From Malus domestica (taxonomy: Eukaryota > Streptophyta > Magnoliopsida > Rosales > Rosaceae): 64,000 bases of DNA. Shown one piece after another: positions 44,753 to 55,187 of this stretch. The notes under the pieces are model-generated. The model was not told where the DNA came from. It made no database searches and worked only from the letters and a program-made list of their open reading frames with translations. Location of the stretch: contig NC_091667.1 in NCBI RefSeq assembly GCF_042453785.1, positions 11,932,001 through 11,996,000 of the forward strand. Direction: 5' to 3'. Position 1 is the stretch's first letter. Each line of letters opens with the position of its first letter. The position numbers and the translations under genes are program-made.

Positions 44753-46156
44753 TTAAGTATCTTCAGCTTGTTTCAATTCCCACTGGTGCTCTATCAAGTC
44801 AATTTGGCTTGCATTGTGCATATATGGCCTTTGAAGTGCAGTATATCGTTGAATGACCCTATCATTGTAACGTCCATCCCTTTCTAATGGCTCGTGTTGC
44901 ACGGGTTCTTCGGTGGCGTCACAATATATTTGTGTTCTGGAATTGTTCATCGTGTCTGGCTCATATTCATCAACGACATCATAATCGTACTCATCTTCCA
45001 CAATCATGTTGTGAAGAATGATGCACGTCATCATGATGGATCGAAGCGACTCTAAATCAAATATTTTGGCAGCACCCCTAACAATCGCCCAGCGAGCTTA
45101 GAGGATACCAAAACAACGCTCCACATCCTTCCTGCACCCCTTTTGACAGCTTGCAAAGTGTTTTTCCTTTGCACTTCGCGGACGTGGCACTGTTTTGACA
45201 AATGTTTCCCACCTTGGGTAAATGCTGTCTGGTAGGTAGTATGGCCCATCGTACTTATGTCCAATGACCCAGTATGTGACTTTTGGTGCCTTTCCTTGCA
45301 GGACATCGTTGAACAATGAGGATTGTGCAAGCACGTTGAGGTTATTTTGAGCTCTCGGAACCCCGAAAAAGGCATGCCAAATCCATGTATCAAAAGATGC
45401 CACCGCCTCCAAAATGATACTTTTTTATCCTTTTCTGTGCCTATAAGCGCCTTGCCATGCACTTGGACAGTTTTTCCAAGTCCAGTGCATACAGTCAATG
45501 CTTCCAATCATCCCTGGAAAACCTTGCATCTCCCCTTTCTTCAGAAGCCTTTCCAAGTCCATATCAATAAGTTTCCGGAGGTACTCTGCAGTGTAGATAG
45601 ATTTGATTGCTGAGCAAAACCTCATCGGGGACTCAAGAATGGTTGATTTTCCCATCTTCGCTATCTCGTCCACTTGGTCTGCAGATGCTCCATATGCAAG
45701 CATCCGCAAGGTAGCAGTAATTTTTTGCTCAGGCAGGAGATCCATAGCACCAAAAGCATCCGGCTTTTGCATAAAGTAAGAATCATGGTTGCAAACAGCG
45801 CCCATGATTTTGTTGAACAAATGACGTTCCATTCTAAAACGACGTCAATAGTACGTATCAGGGAATGCACTGTTACGAACAAAATAATTGTCCAAGAGAT
45901 ACTGACCTCATCGTTGCCTGTCTCTATCAATGTTTACAGCACGGCTGGGCCTGTAGATCTGAGCCACAACTTGGATAACTTGACGGGAATGTGATGCTCG
46001 TGCCATTCTTGATTCGTCGTCTCTTTGTCTACGCTCCTCATCCTCTTCCCTCTGATTTTGCGCCGCCTGGCGTTTGAACATTCATTCTGATTGGTTAAAC
46101 AATTCTTCCTCTTGCTGATCGGTTTCCCACATCATCCTTGAGGAAGAAGAAGACAT
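44753..46156 (-). pseudogene. PIF/Harbinger DDE transposase (H4)
   Basis: A single frame from ATG at 46156 to 44753, with no frameshift but five in-frame stops: 46082-46084, one near 45912, one near 45848, 45425-45427 and one near 45097. Order: Ser-rich start, SHSRQVIQVVAQIYRPSRAVN, KIMGAVCNHDSYFMQKPD, nuclease. Asp 1 is in GSIDCMHWTWKNCP and Glu in CIILHNMIVEDE. The second Asp position reads NNLNVL where H1 has NNDINVL, so this residue is Asn. GCRKDVERCFGIL and the Asp/Glu-rich tail are typical. Convergent with the Myb partner at 43855-44391. Confidence 0.9.
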
Positions 46157-46444
46157 TGTAAGAAGGAAGCAAAAACTATGAATAATGATAGAGATTTAGG
46201 TGAATAAGGAAGCAGAAACTATGAATAATGATAGAGATCTTGAGAAAATTGGTGTGAGATTTCTAAGGATGGATGGTGGATTATATGGAGGATTCAAAAA
46301 TGATTAGGTTGTAGATAATGCCACGTGGCATGCCGTCATTCGTTAAAAATCTGGTGGAAATCTATCCTCAAAGATTGTAAACAGATTGTAACACATGGGA
46401 CGACGTGATTGGTTAAAAATCTTATCGAAAATCCATTACCAATA

Positions 46445-46880
46445 ATTGTCTTTTCGGATAATGACACATGGCGCAATAAGAACGATTAAAAATCTTATCG
46501 GAAATCCATCACCAATAATTGTCTTTTCGGATAATGATACGTGGCGCAATGAGAACGATTAAAAATCTTATCCAAAATTACGAATAAAATTATTTTGAAT
46601 TATTTTATAAATAAAAAAAATACTAATATTTTATTGTTATTGTCTTTTCGAATAATGACACGTGGCGCAACGAGAACGATTAAAAATCTTATCCAAAATT
46701 ACAAATAAAATTATTTTGTATTATTTTATAAATAAAAAAAATACTAATATTTTATTGCTATTGTCTTTTCAAATAATGACACGTGGCGTAACAAGAATGA
46801 TTAAAAATCTTATTCGAAATTACAAATAAAATTATTTTGTATTATTTTATAAATAAAAAAATTATTAATATTTTATTGCC
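46445..46880. repeat. Tandem array upstream of the H4 transposase (72, 122, 121 and 121 bp units)
   Basis: Units start with attgtctttt at 46445, 46517, 46639 and 46760. Each contains ggataatga(c/t)acgtggcg followed by aacgattaaaaatcttat. The three long units add an AT-rich block ending tactaatattttattg. Every unit has an ACGTGG core, as in H2 at 32240-32590. The homogeneity of units 2-4 implies recent expansion by unequal exchange. Confidence 0.85.
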
Positions 46881-47007
46881 AATTGCCAGGGCTATTGAGT
46901 ACAGGGGTGGAGATGCAAAAGTCGATTACTGTTCATTAAGGGCAGTTAATGTTCATTGGATGGATAGCATAGTGGATTGCTCTAAGGACAATGGATAACG
47001 CTGGAAC

Positions 47008-48530
47008 TAGGGCTGGGCACGGGCCGGGCCGAGCTGAAATTTGAAGGAACCGGACCTACCCGTTTTAAAATGTTACGGGGCGGGCCAGGCCGGGTAAAGG
47101 AATTTTGAGTTTAGGAACCAGACCTAACCCGGCACGTTTGAAACGGGCCGATTCAGGGTGGGTCCACAGATCCTTTGTTCTTTTTTTTGTTTGGTTTTGG
47201 GCATACTGAGATTGAAGTAGAAGAACGAGGAAGTGGCGGTGGCGTTGGCTACGAATTCATAAAAGACAAAGGGTATGTTCAATGAAAACTCAAATTCTCT
47301 AACAACTCACAACAAATTCACAAAAAATAAAAAAATAAAAAAATAAAAAAATAATAAACAAAGGGATGACCTCGTTGAGGTCGTCTTCCTCATCACAGAA
47401 GAGAATCAGTGAGTTTAATTTGTAGGCTTCCTCTCTTCTTCTTTATGCCTTGCCAACAAATTCACAACAAATTCTCTTCCTCTCTTTCTCATTGAGGTCG
47501 TCTTCCTCAAATTCTCTAACAACTTACAACAAATTCACAATATTTTATTCCTCTCAACAGCAATCCACAGATTAGCAACATCATTCACAAAACCCTAACT
47601 GCAATAGAACTCAAAGATACATAGACTTTTTGGGGAAAAAAGAAATTACAAGTGCTTCTTTGTCGACCGATTTGGACCGGATTTAGAGTTTCAGCTGGGC
47701 TTCTGTGAGTGAGGGAGCAGAGGCAGAACCGAACAAGTGCCAGGAATTGGCCGATTCGGACCGGATTAGGTGGTCAGCGCCGCGCAATCTTCGTCTTCTC
47801 CGATGGTGAGGTGATGTGGTGTCATCGTTGTCGAGGGGAAGAAGAGTGCGGGTGGGAGGAAGCCTCAAGTCGAGGACTCGAGTGTGGGAATCTCGGCGGC
47901 CTTGTTTGGGATTTCGAAGGAATGAAATTTGGGAGTGGGTTTTGCGGGAGTGAGTCTTCGAGAAGGTGTGAGAAATTGTGGTGGAGGTCGCGGTGGGGTG
48001 TGTTTGCTCCGGGAATGAGAGTTGCAGAGATGGGGAAAAAGAAACAAGGAGAGGAATGAGGGAGAAGGATCGAGAGATTGGGTGTGTGTGTGTGTTCTCC
48101 GAGAGGGAGAAAAAGCATCGAGATTGAGAATCCTGGCTCTGCCACACCCAGTAGCCAGTAGGTGAACTTAAAGAGAGAGAGATCAATTTTTTATTTTTTT
48201 AATATGTTGATGCAATTATGAACTTGTAAGACTTTTGTAGCTGATAAGTACAAGCAGGTGCGAAAAGTGGGGGGTGGATGTCTGACAATGTTCTCAGTTT
48301 TGGAGAGTGAGAACTCACGGGAATCCTCGGAGAGTGAGACAGTAATGTTTTTAAATTGGGATGTTACCCAAACGGGTCCCCAGGTACCCGTTTTTATATT
48401 TTTCTAGACCCGGCCTGCCCCTAAAATTCTAAAGCCCCGGACCGGCCTGACCCGTTTCTCTTTTTAAAAATTAGGAACCGGCCCCTACCCGTCCCGACCC
48501 GCGGTTCCTATACCCATTTGCCCACCCCTA
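47008..48530. mobile_element. hAT-like non-autonomous element
   Basis: Ends tagggctgggcacggg (47008) and, inverted, taggggtgggcaaatggg (48530) are the TAGGG(G/C)TGGGCA type seen in plant hAT elements. The 8-bp duplication gctggaac is exact at 47000-47007 and 48531-48538, the diagnostic hAT length. The 1.5 kb interior is GC-rich near both ends and holds a 167-codon open stretch (47683-48186, minus) of low-complexity Ser/Thr/His/Arg composition; no dimerisation domain or transposase is recognisable. Confidence 0.9.
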
Positions 48531-48546
48531 GCTGGAACTGCTCTAA

Positions 48547-49390
48547 AGTGATACTGATATATTGAAAATTTGAAAATCGAAGTTTTAAGAGATAAGCGGC
48601 AAAATGGTGCTTGTCTTGTCAACTCAATATATAAATATCTCCTTAGTTTGAAGCTTGTGAACCAAAAGAAAAAAGGGATCTCATTAGCAAAAAGATAAGA
48701 AGTTGTGCCAAAACAGAAGTTTCAAAATTGACGACTACCAAGGTATTTGTTCTAGTCCCTAAAGTTTTATCAAATGAAAATTTATTGTCATACTAAATTG
48801 ATGCAGAGGTTCATATAACACATTTGTCTCATGTTCTCAGGGAAGAACATTCAAGAACCAAAGAGTAGTTAACTTTGAAATTGGGAGACATATGATAGAG
48901 CCTCCGAAGAGAGGAAAGGCAAATGATTGAGTCAACTGATCATGTGCTAACACAGCTGAGGAAAGAGCAGTCAAATTCAGTGGTTGAATGATGTGGAGAC
49001 CATGCAAGATGGGAAATGCAGAAGAATTTTGGAAATGCTGATGGAGCTAGACATGGCAGAACGAAATGGAGTTTGCTTTCTAGCCAACAAAAATATTAAA
49101 TTGAACGAAGGATTGCTGCAAACGGTCAAGCAAGTGTAGATGTTGAAGCTGACTATGACAATGGTTGAGAGGAATGATGACATTGATAGTGTAATAATCT
49201 ATTGATCATAAAACGTTTAAATATAAATACACCAAATTGAAATCTTATACTAGCATTGGTGTCCATATGAGTATGATAGACATCGATGTTAGTGAGAAAT
49301 GTAGGCACTGATAAGAGGTAGAATGAGAGAGTTTTGAACACTCCATTTTCCTGTACCGATTGGCTACGAAGGAAGTTAGGAGTTTTGCCC
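48547..49390. other. No gene recognised
   Basis: AT-rich sequence with short ORFs. 48920-49160 contains phrases such as gagtcaactgatcatgtgc and agaagaattttggaaatgctgatggagctagac that look like a decayed exon, but no family can be named. Confidence 0.3.
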
Positions 49391-49399
49391 AACCATGAG

Positions 49400-49937
49400 A
49401 TAATGGGAACTCACTTGGAAACACTTCCAGCTTTTATTAAACATTATTTATTTCATAAATAACTGTAAAACACTAATCTGGAAGAATTTATAGATGGTAA
49501 AGATGAATCATCTTGACAAAACCGTGCGGAATAGATTCAACCATGTGCAAACTTCTCTTACAACGGAGAACGTATTGCAATCCAGAAAAATTGTATGTTA
49601 GTTAACCAAAGTCTTATGCACACTTATCACTCCTTCAACTCGAACTAATAGGGCATTCATTTGAGTTTTTTTTTATGTGTTGTGAGTCATTACCTTAGTC
49701 TTATATTTATATAGATCGAACCCTAATGAACCTTCCCATAATGATGTCATTAGGATTCCTTGCAGTTCAAAAAATTTGATACACGAAATTTCATTCCAAA
49801 TAGGATAGAATTAGGAGACCTTATTCCCCAAGGATAACTGGAATATGTTTACTTTACTTGGGGCACAAGCTATAGCTATTAATTGTGAATGTCTATTAGG
49901 TGTTGGATTAGGGTTTAACTTCCAACATTCTCCCACT
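49400..49937 (-). repeat. Probable copia 3' LTR, left edge unknown
   Basis: On the minus strand the purine tract AGTGGGAGAA (plus 49938-49947) directly precedes TGTTGGAAGTTAAACCC, a form I associate with copia 3' LTR starts. A TATA-like ttatatttatatag lies at 49700-49715. The left edge and a partner LTR were not found. Confidence 0.5.
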
Positions 49938-50005
49938 AGGTCAAACAGTTAACTCTGAAAATAACTTTAATGGATTTATAAGCAAAATTACTCTATATTA
50001 GTGAT

Positions 50006-50205
50006 AGCTCGGTGAGTGCAGCTCTGATTCGAGAAGACTGCAGAAACCGGTATATTACATATCAAAAGCTCGTCTGGGACCAGAGACAAAGTACTAGAAG
50101 ATGGAACAAAACCAGTTCCCTTGTAGTCTACAATTCTCATTCATTCGCTCTGATGATTGGAACAAAATGTTGTACAAATTTCGTAGCTCTGGTTTTAAAA
50201 TTTTA
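50006..50205 (+). pseudogene. Gypsy RNase H fragment
   Basis: The plus-strand reading SVSAALIREDCRNRYITYQK resembles the RNase H segment of Tat pol (AVSSALIREELGAQLPVFYTSKALL), followed by decayed RYxKME-like sequence in shifted frames. Short and degenerate; orientation is opposite to the Tat element starting 12 bp further on, so it belongs to a different insertion. Confidence 0.45.
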
Positions 50206-50217
50206 GACAACTCTTGC

Positions 50218-51146
50218 TGTGGATGCAAATTTTCACCTCTTCGATCTTGGGCGATTTTGCACCTACAAAACAACTAGCACCTTAGGTTAAGGCCAAAAGC
50301 CTCACGCGCCCACGATGAATGGGGGGGGCTTTGGCCGAAGAACCTCCAATGCCAAAGTTAGAATTTTAGAGAGAAATAGTGTTTAGAGTGTTTTGGAATT
50401 TTTGCAAGAGATTTGGAATGAGTGTTTGGTAAAAATGGGTGACTATTTATAGGACCAAATTGGTCCACATCTTCAAGAAATGGCCGGCCCTTTTTTTGTG
50501 CTTTGGGATGAATTTTGTGGTTTTATTAGCCACTTTATTGGCTAATAAAATATAATAGAAATAAATGGGAAGTTACCCAATTGAATGACTAGCATTATTT
50601 GGCTAATAAAGTGGAAGAAATTTGAAAAGGTGTGGAGCAAAGAGAGGGAATGTGGCCGGTCTACTAGGTGGGATTTTAGGGTTTATTTTAGGTTTAATTA
50701 GCCAATTAATTGGCTAATTAAATATGAAAGGAAATGTTTTAGTATTTATGGTATTGATTGGCTAATTTAAAAGGGAAGGAAAGGTGGAAAAGGTAGAAAA
50801 AGGTGATGGAATAGGCTTTGAATGGGGTAGCCGGCCCTATATCATTTTTTAGGTTTGAGTGGATGTTTCAAATTGATAATTAAGGGATGATTTTAGGAGA
50901 TATGGGAAGAATATATTATTTAGATAATTAATTAACTAAATAATATATTAGGGAAATTAAGTTTTGGAAATAATTACCTAAAATAAGATAATTTGGAATT
51001 GGTTACCTCTTTTGGAGCATTTTTGAATTGGTTGAGGATGATTACCCACTACTTGCGCGTAGGAATCCCGGTATGCCTCAAGGGTATTTTTGTCCTCTTT
51101 CGTTCAAAAGTCCACGTGTCGCCTAGTGAATATTTTTGGCTCCACA
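50218..51146 (-). repeat. 3' LTR of the young Tat element
   Basis: 929 bp, TG...CA (tgtggatgc to ggctccaca). Minus-strand TATA box TCCTATAAATAGTC at about 50447-50460. Preceded on the minus strand by the purine tract AGGTGTGGGGGCATT at 51147-51161. Confidence 0.95.
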
Positions 51147-51299
51147 AATGCCCCCACACCTGTTGAGCTGCTTGTAGAAAAGGGCAATAGGTGTAGAGAT
51201 TTTCTTGCTTTAGGAAACTCTGAATTGCTTCCTATTTTGTTGTTGATTCTCCCTCTCAATAGGAAATTAAATCCTTCTAGGAAAAGGAAATAAATCTCC

Positions 51300-51320
51300 C
51301 CAAAGCTTATTTAAATCCAC
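51300..51320 (+). promoter_or_regulatory. Possible promoter of the opposite-strand Tat gene
   Basis: agcttatttaaatccacc is the best TATA-like match upstream of the plus-strand gene, about 420 bp before its ATG but only about 150 bp before a leader intron donor (51467). The equivalent site in copy 2 (near 17029) reads tatttttaagtcc and has lost the motif. Functional status unproven. Confidence 0.3.
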
Positions 51321-51466
51321 CTTAAGTGGATTGTTAAATCAACTTTTAGAGAGAAACTTATTCATCCTTACAAGAGAAAAAGAGAGCTTAGAGGATATTT
51401 GTTCCCCCTCCTCTAGCAATCTTCTACGTCTTGCCCGTGTAAAGGATCGCTCTTTGTTGCTTCCAG

Positions 51467-51722
51467 GTAAGAAAAAATTGATTTTCTTGTCTTCTTGATT
51501 TTCCGGAATCTTTGGATTTTGACTCTTGGCTTGATGGGAATCGGAGACTTGTTATAGGTTAATCTGGTGAACCATAGCATGGTAATGCCGTGAAAAAATA
51601 TATACATATTTTTTTTTTTGTTTTTTTTTTTTTCTTGCTGGGCGTTGAAGCAAGCCAGGCCATGGGCATTTTTTTTTTTTTTTTTAACAACTCTCTAACA
51701 AATCTTCCTTATACTTTTGTAG
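51467..51722 (+). other. Probable leader intron of the opposite-strand Tat gene
   Basis: Donor cttccag|gtaagaaa at 51467 and acceptor cttttgtag|aattttc at 51722, 11 bp before the ATG. It contains two long T tracts. The donor context is conserved at 17204-17217 in copy 2, which supports a real splice site. Confidence 0.5.
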
Positions 51723-51733
51723 AATTTTCAAGC

Positions 51734-54067
51734 ATGTCTTCCTCGAGCCGTAAGAACGATGATGGTGTGCCCCCGTTGTATCGTCAAGGCGGGTCTTTGA
51801 GCAAGATTGGCTACTTCAAAGCTGCTCATCTCAAGATTAGCTCCGACAATTTGTTTAGAGATTTTCTTGAAACGTATTGGCATGCCATTCCGTCGGGAGT
51901 GCGTGTGAGGCGAGTTAAAGATGGTAGCAGCCGAGAACCATGCAGTGGAACTCGGAAGGCTATCAAGTTCCATCCTTACTATTTTGTGTTAGGGTTTACT
52001 TTCCCTATGCCGCGTTTCTTCCAAGAAGTGCTTTGCTCTATGAAATGTGCGCCTGCCTAATGTTCCCCGAATGCGGTCCGAGTGATGGTGGGGTTCCACA
52101 ATTTGAACCAGTTCTTTGACTTGGGACTAACCACCAACGAATTTTGGTATTTCTTTGACATAGGTCGTATTGATGGAGTTGGACAACTGCGAATCCGTCA
52201 TAAGCTTTTTGATAATTCGAGCAAAGGAGATCATGATTGGGCCAAAGAGACTTTGGAGATAAGTGGAGAATGGGAATCTGATTCTTCTCCCGAGCTGCGT
52301 GTATCAACGGTCTTCATATCTGGTAAGCAGACTGCTTAGCCTTTTCGGCTGCTTTGCTTTAATGCCAAATCATTCTTCAATTTTCTGATTGTCTTCTGTT
52401 TTTTTTTTTTTTTTGTAGATTCGGAATTTGGCTCAACTCCTAGGGTTTCTCCAGATATGAAAAAAGTGCATGTCGCTCTGGGTATTCCTTCCGAGTATCG
52501 TGAGTGGCGTTGGCTGCTTAGTCCTCTTCGTAGGGAAAAGGGTGGACTACCCCCAGAAGAAGAAATAAAACGGATCAAGGCAGACACGATGGCTCGTCCT
52601 ATCACTGTGGTGGAGCCTACTACCAATGAAGGTGGGAAAAAGAAACATTCCCCGCCTGCTCAAGAGATGCCTGCTGAGAAGAAAACGAAGACTGCTCGTG
52701 GGGATTCTCCGGCTACTCCCAAGATTGTGATTGACCTGACTTCCTCTAAGGGCGAGAAAGAACGAACTGCTACATTTGTGCCGGTAACGCCTATTGCTTC
52801 GAAGGCTGCTAGCTCGATTGCTGAAAAAATTACTCAGCGTAAAAGTTCTTCCGTGCCTTTGGTACCGAAGTTTGTGCCGAAACGTCCGTCTGGGATTAAA
52901 CCTGACTTACCCTTGAAGAGACTTGCTACTATGAAGAGTGATAAGGTGCCCATGTCTGCTAAAGTGGTGCCGAAAACTGCTTCTTCCGCTGCTGCAACCA
53001 ACTCGTCTGCTGATAAGAACAAAGTTGCTCGCTCAGGCAGGCTTGAAGAATCCGCCAAGGCCGTTTCTGGGGAGGCTGCTAAGATTTGTGCTATTTTGAA
53101 ACCAGATCTTCTTGAAGACATGGATGTATGTGCCCAGTTTGTTGATGGCGTCAAAGAGATTGTTGGTCCGAGTCTTTTTGCAAAGCATACACCCGAGTAT
53201 AGGAAGACTGCTCTGCTAGCCATGATGCAGAAAACAACAATTCTGGCAGCCAAGTCTATGTTCCTTGACCAAGAGGACACCAAGGCTGCTAAAGAGATGG
53301 CAAGAACTATGGCTGCCGAAGCTTATTCCTCGGTCGAAAAAATCAAAAAATTGGAGTCTGAGCTTGCTGCTTTGAAGGAATCTCATACTTCTGACCCCAC
53401 TTCTCTGCAGCTTGAGGCCGCTCACCAGGAGATCATGGATTTGAAGACTAGGTTTGATGCGATCCAAACAAAGAATGAAAGTGCAGAGAAGGAAATTGAG
53501 CGCTACATACCTCAGATTCGAGATCTTGAGCGTTCCATATCTGAACTTCGCTCCGCTGCTTATGCAAATGATGAAGAATTGATTGCTACTTACAACCAAG
53601 CGATCCACTTCAAAGAGGTTGTTGACAGGCTTGAGCTTCAAGTGTCGGAACTTCAAGGTGTTTTGAAGACCAACGACAATCTGAAGAAGGCAATTGAGGA
53701 GTTGCAGCGGGTTCGTGCTTGCCTGCTTGAGGAAAATGAGCAGTTGAAGAGTGAGAAAGATGGTTTCGAGGCTTCGCTTATTCAGAACCAAACCGATTTC
53801 TACAAGCTGGGCTATGTAGATCATCTCTATGCGCGGCCGTCTGACTTTGAGTTTTCCGGTAAAGACTTCGAGACCTTCTCTATTTCCCCAGAAGACTTGC
53901 TCGATTTTACCTTTGAGTCTTCTATCGGTGAAATAGTTGGAGGAGTTGATACCCAAGCTGGAGCAGTCGAGGGTAAAGATTCGGAGGATGCCGCTGCTGA
54001 GAACACCAAGGCTGCTAAAGGTATAACGACTGAGCAGTTGGGAGATGTCCAAACTACTGAAGAGTAG
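51734..54067 (+). pseudogene. Opposite-strand Tat gene: putative-gypsy-type-transposon domain plus coiled coil
   Basis: Two exons, 51734-52322 and 52419-54067. Intron donor ctg|gtaag and acceptor ttgtag|att keep phase. About 745 residues with one in-frame TAA at 52058-52060 (CAA to TAA by context). N-terminal 200 residues (KAAHLKISSDNLF, FHPYYFVLGFTFPMPRFFQE, VMVGFHNLNQFFDLGL) match what I know as the putative gypsy type transposon domain (Transposase_28). Then EYREWRWLLSPLRREKGG, a Lys/Pro/Ser-rich linker, a conserved LLEDMDVCAQFVDGVKEI block, an SMC-like coiled coil of about 160 residues and an acidic tail. Function unknown; transcription would be antisense to the element. Spliced form inferred. 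Confidence 0.82.
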
Positions 54068-54204
54068 TCTTCTAGGTAGCTTTTAGGGTTTCCTTTTCTT
54101 TCCTTTGTTGCTTTTTCTTGAACTCCTTCGGTATTTGCTTGTTGTTTATCAATTTTGCTATAAAATTTAATAAACTTGCTTCTTTTGCTTTTCCCATCCT
54201 TATT

Positions 54205-54245
<41 letters not shown>

Positions 54246-55187
54246 TTTACCCTAACCTTTAGACCTTATAAGCCAGTGGCAGGCGTGCTACTTTTCTATA
54301 AGCAGACAAGCCCACATAGCCTATGCAGCCGTAGGTGTTGATGTAGAACTTTTGCAAAGTTATTAACCATAGGGTTGGCAGCCGGATGCCTTACTTACAG
54401 AAGCAGACGAATCCGCGTAACCACTTGGCTATTCAACCTTGGATCTTTCCAATTCCGTAGGCTGTGTAGCAAGTACCACAACACTTTAGGACTTGGTGTA
54501 GGTTATTCTACGTTTGACAGAGGTGAAGCTTATCAACTACGTAGCATGTCGGCAGTGGATAAAATCTTCGTGTGTGCACGCTAACTTGTTTAACCTTTCA
54601 CAATAATGTGCGGTTGCATAAGTCTAGCGTGGTTCTACTGCTCGAAGGGCAAGCCGTGGGCAGTCTTCTGGAAATCCGTAGGCTACCTTAGTGCACTTGG
54701 TAGCAGCTTTAGGTTTCCAGGGCAGCCGCCCATCGGGTGTGCTGCATAATGTGCCCCCTCCGTCTCTAGGGCCCGGTTCCCTGCGGATTAAGCCGATAGA
54801 CCCATAATCCTTCAACTAGCTAAGCCTTGAAACAGACCATTGTGGCTACTTCTAGGAATCCCGGCGCAAGCCATCATGCACCTAGTTATTCTAGGGCAGC
54901 CAAGCTCATCCACGTCTGGATATTCGGAGTGTTGAGTTTATCCTCCCTCCTTGGAGAGCACAGTTGGTCCCTTGGGGGGTGTAATTTTCTTTTGAAGTGC
55001 AGAAAGAAATAAGTTGTTGTAGACATATATTAAAGCCAAATTACAAATTACTTTTGAATTCTTTATTGAAAAATAAAATGAGCGAATAACTTGGTTGCAA
55101 AAACTGCATGATGATTGGATAGTCATCGGTTTACGAGGTGGTGCCCGTTGAGATGCTCGAGTCTTCGGGTCTTGATATAGTGTGAAG
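54068..55187. other. Conserved Tat spacer
   Basis: Non-coding region between the tail-to-tail ends of pol and the opposite-strand gene; aligns with 18891-19920. A TA repeat and long T tract lie at 54205-54248. Blocks such as gtgccccctccgtctctagg are conserved, which suggests transcript 3'-end or packaging signals. Confidence 0.6.

Larger units (their letters stand above)
43753..46982 (-). mobile_element. PIF/Harbinger element H4, two-gene, inactive
   Basis: Ends gagcaacttcac (43753) and, inverted, gagcaatccact (46982), with TAA at 43750-43752 and 46983-46985. Holds a Myb-partner gene (plus, N-terminus lost) and a transposase pseudogene (minus) in tail-to-tail order. A tandem array upstream of the transposase (46445-46880) and the block atgaacagtaat...gcatctccacccct near its right end tie it to H2 and H3. 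An alternative outer right end at 48543 is discussed as a finding. Confidence 0.88.

Noticed and set aside
47683..48186. 167-codon minus-strand ORF in the hAT element
   Set aside because: Low-complexity Ser/Pro/Thr/His/Arg composition, with long overlapping ORFs in other frames and strands; GC-rich repeat artefact more likely than a gene.
53216..54052. 278-codon minus-strand ORF
   Set aside because: Shadow of the antisense Tat gene's coiled-coil exon on the opposite strand.
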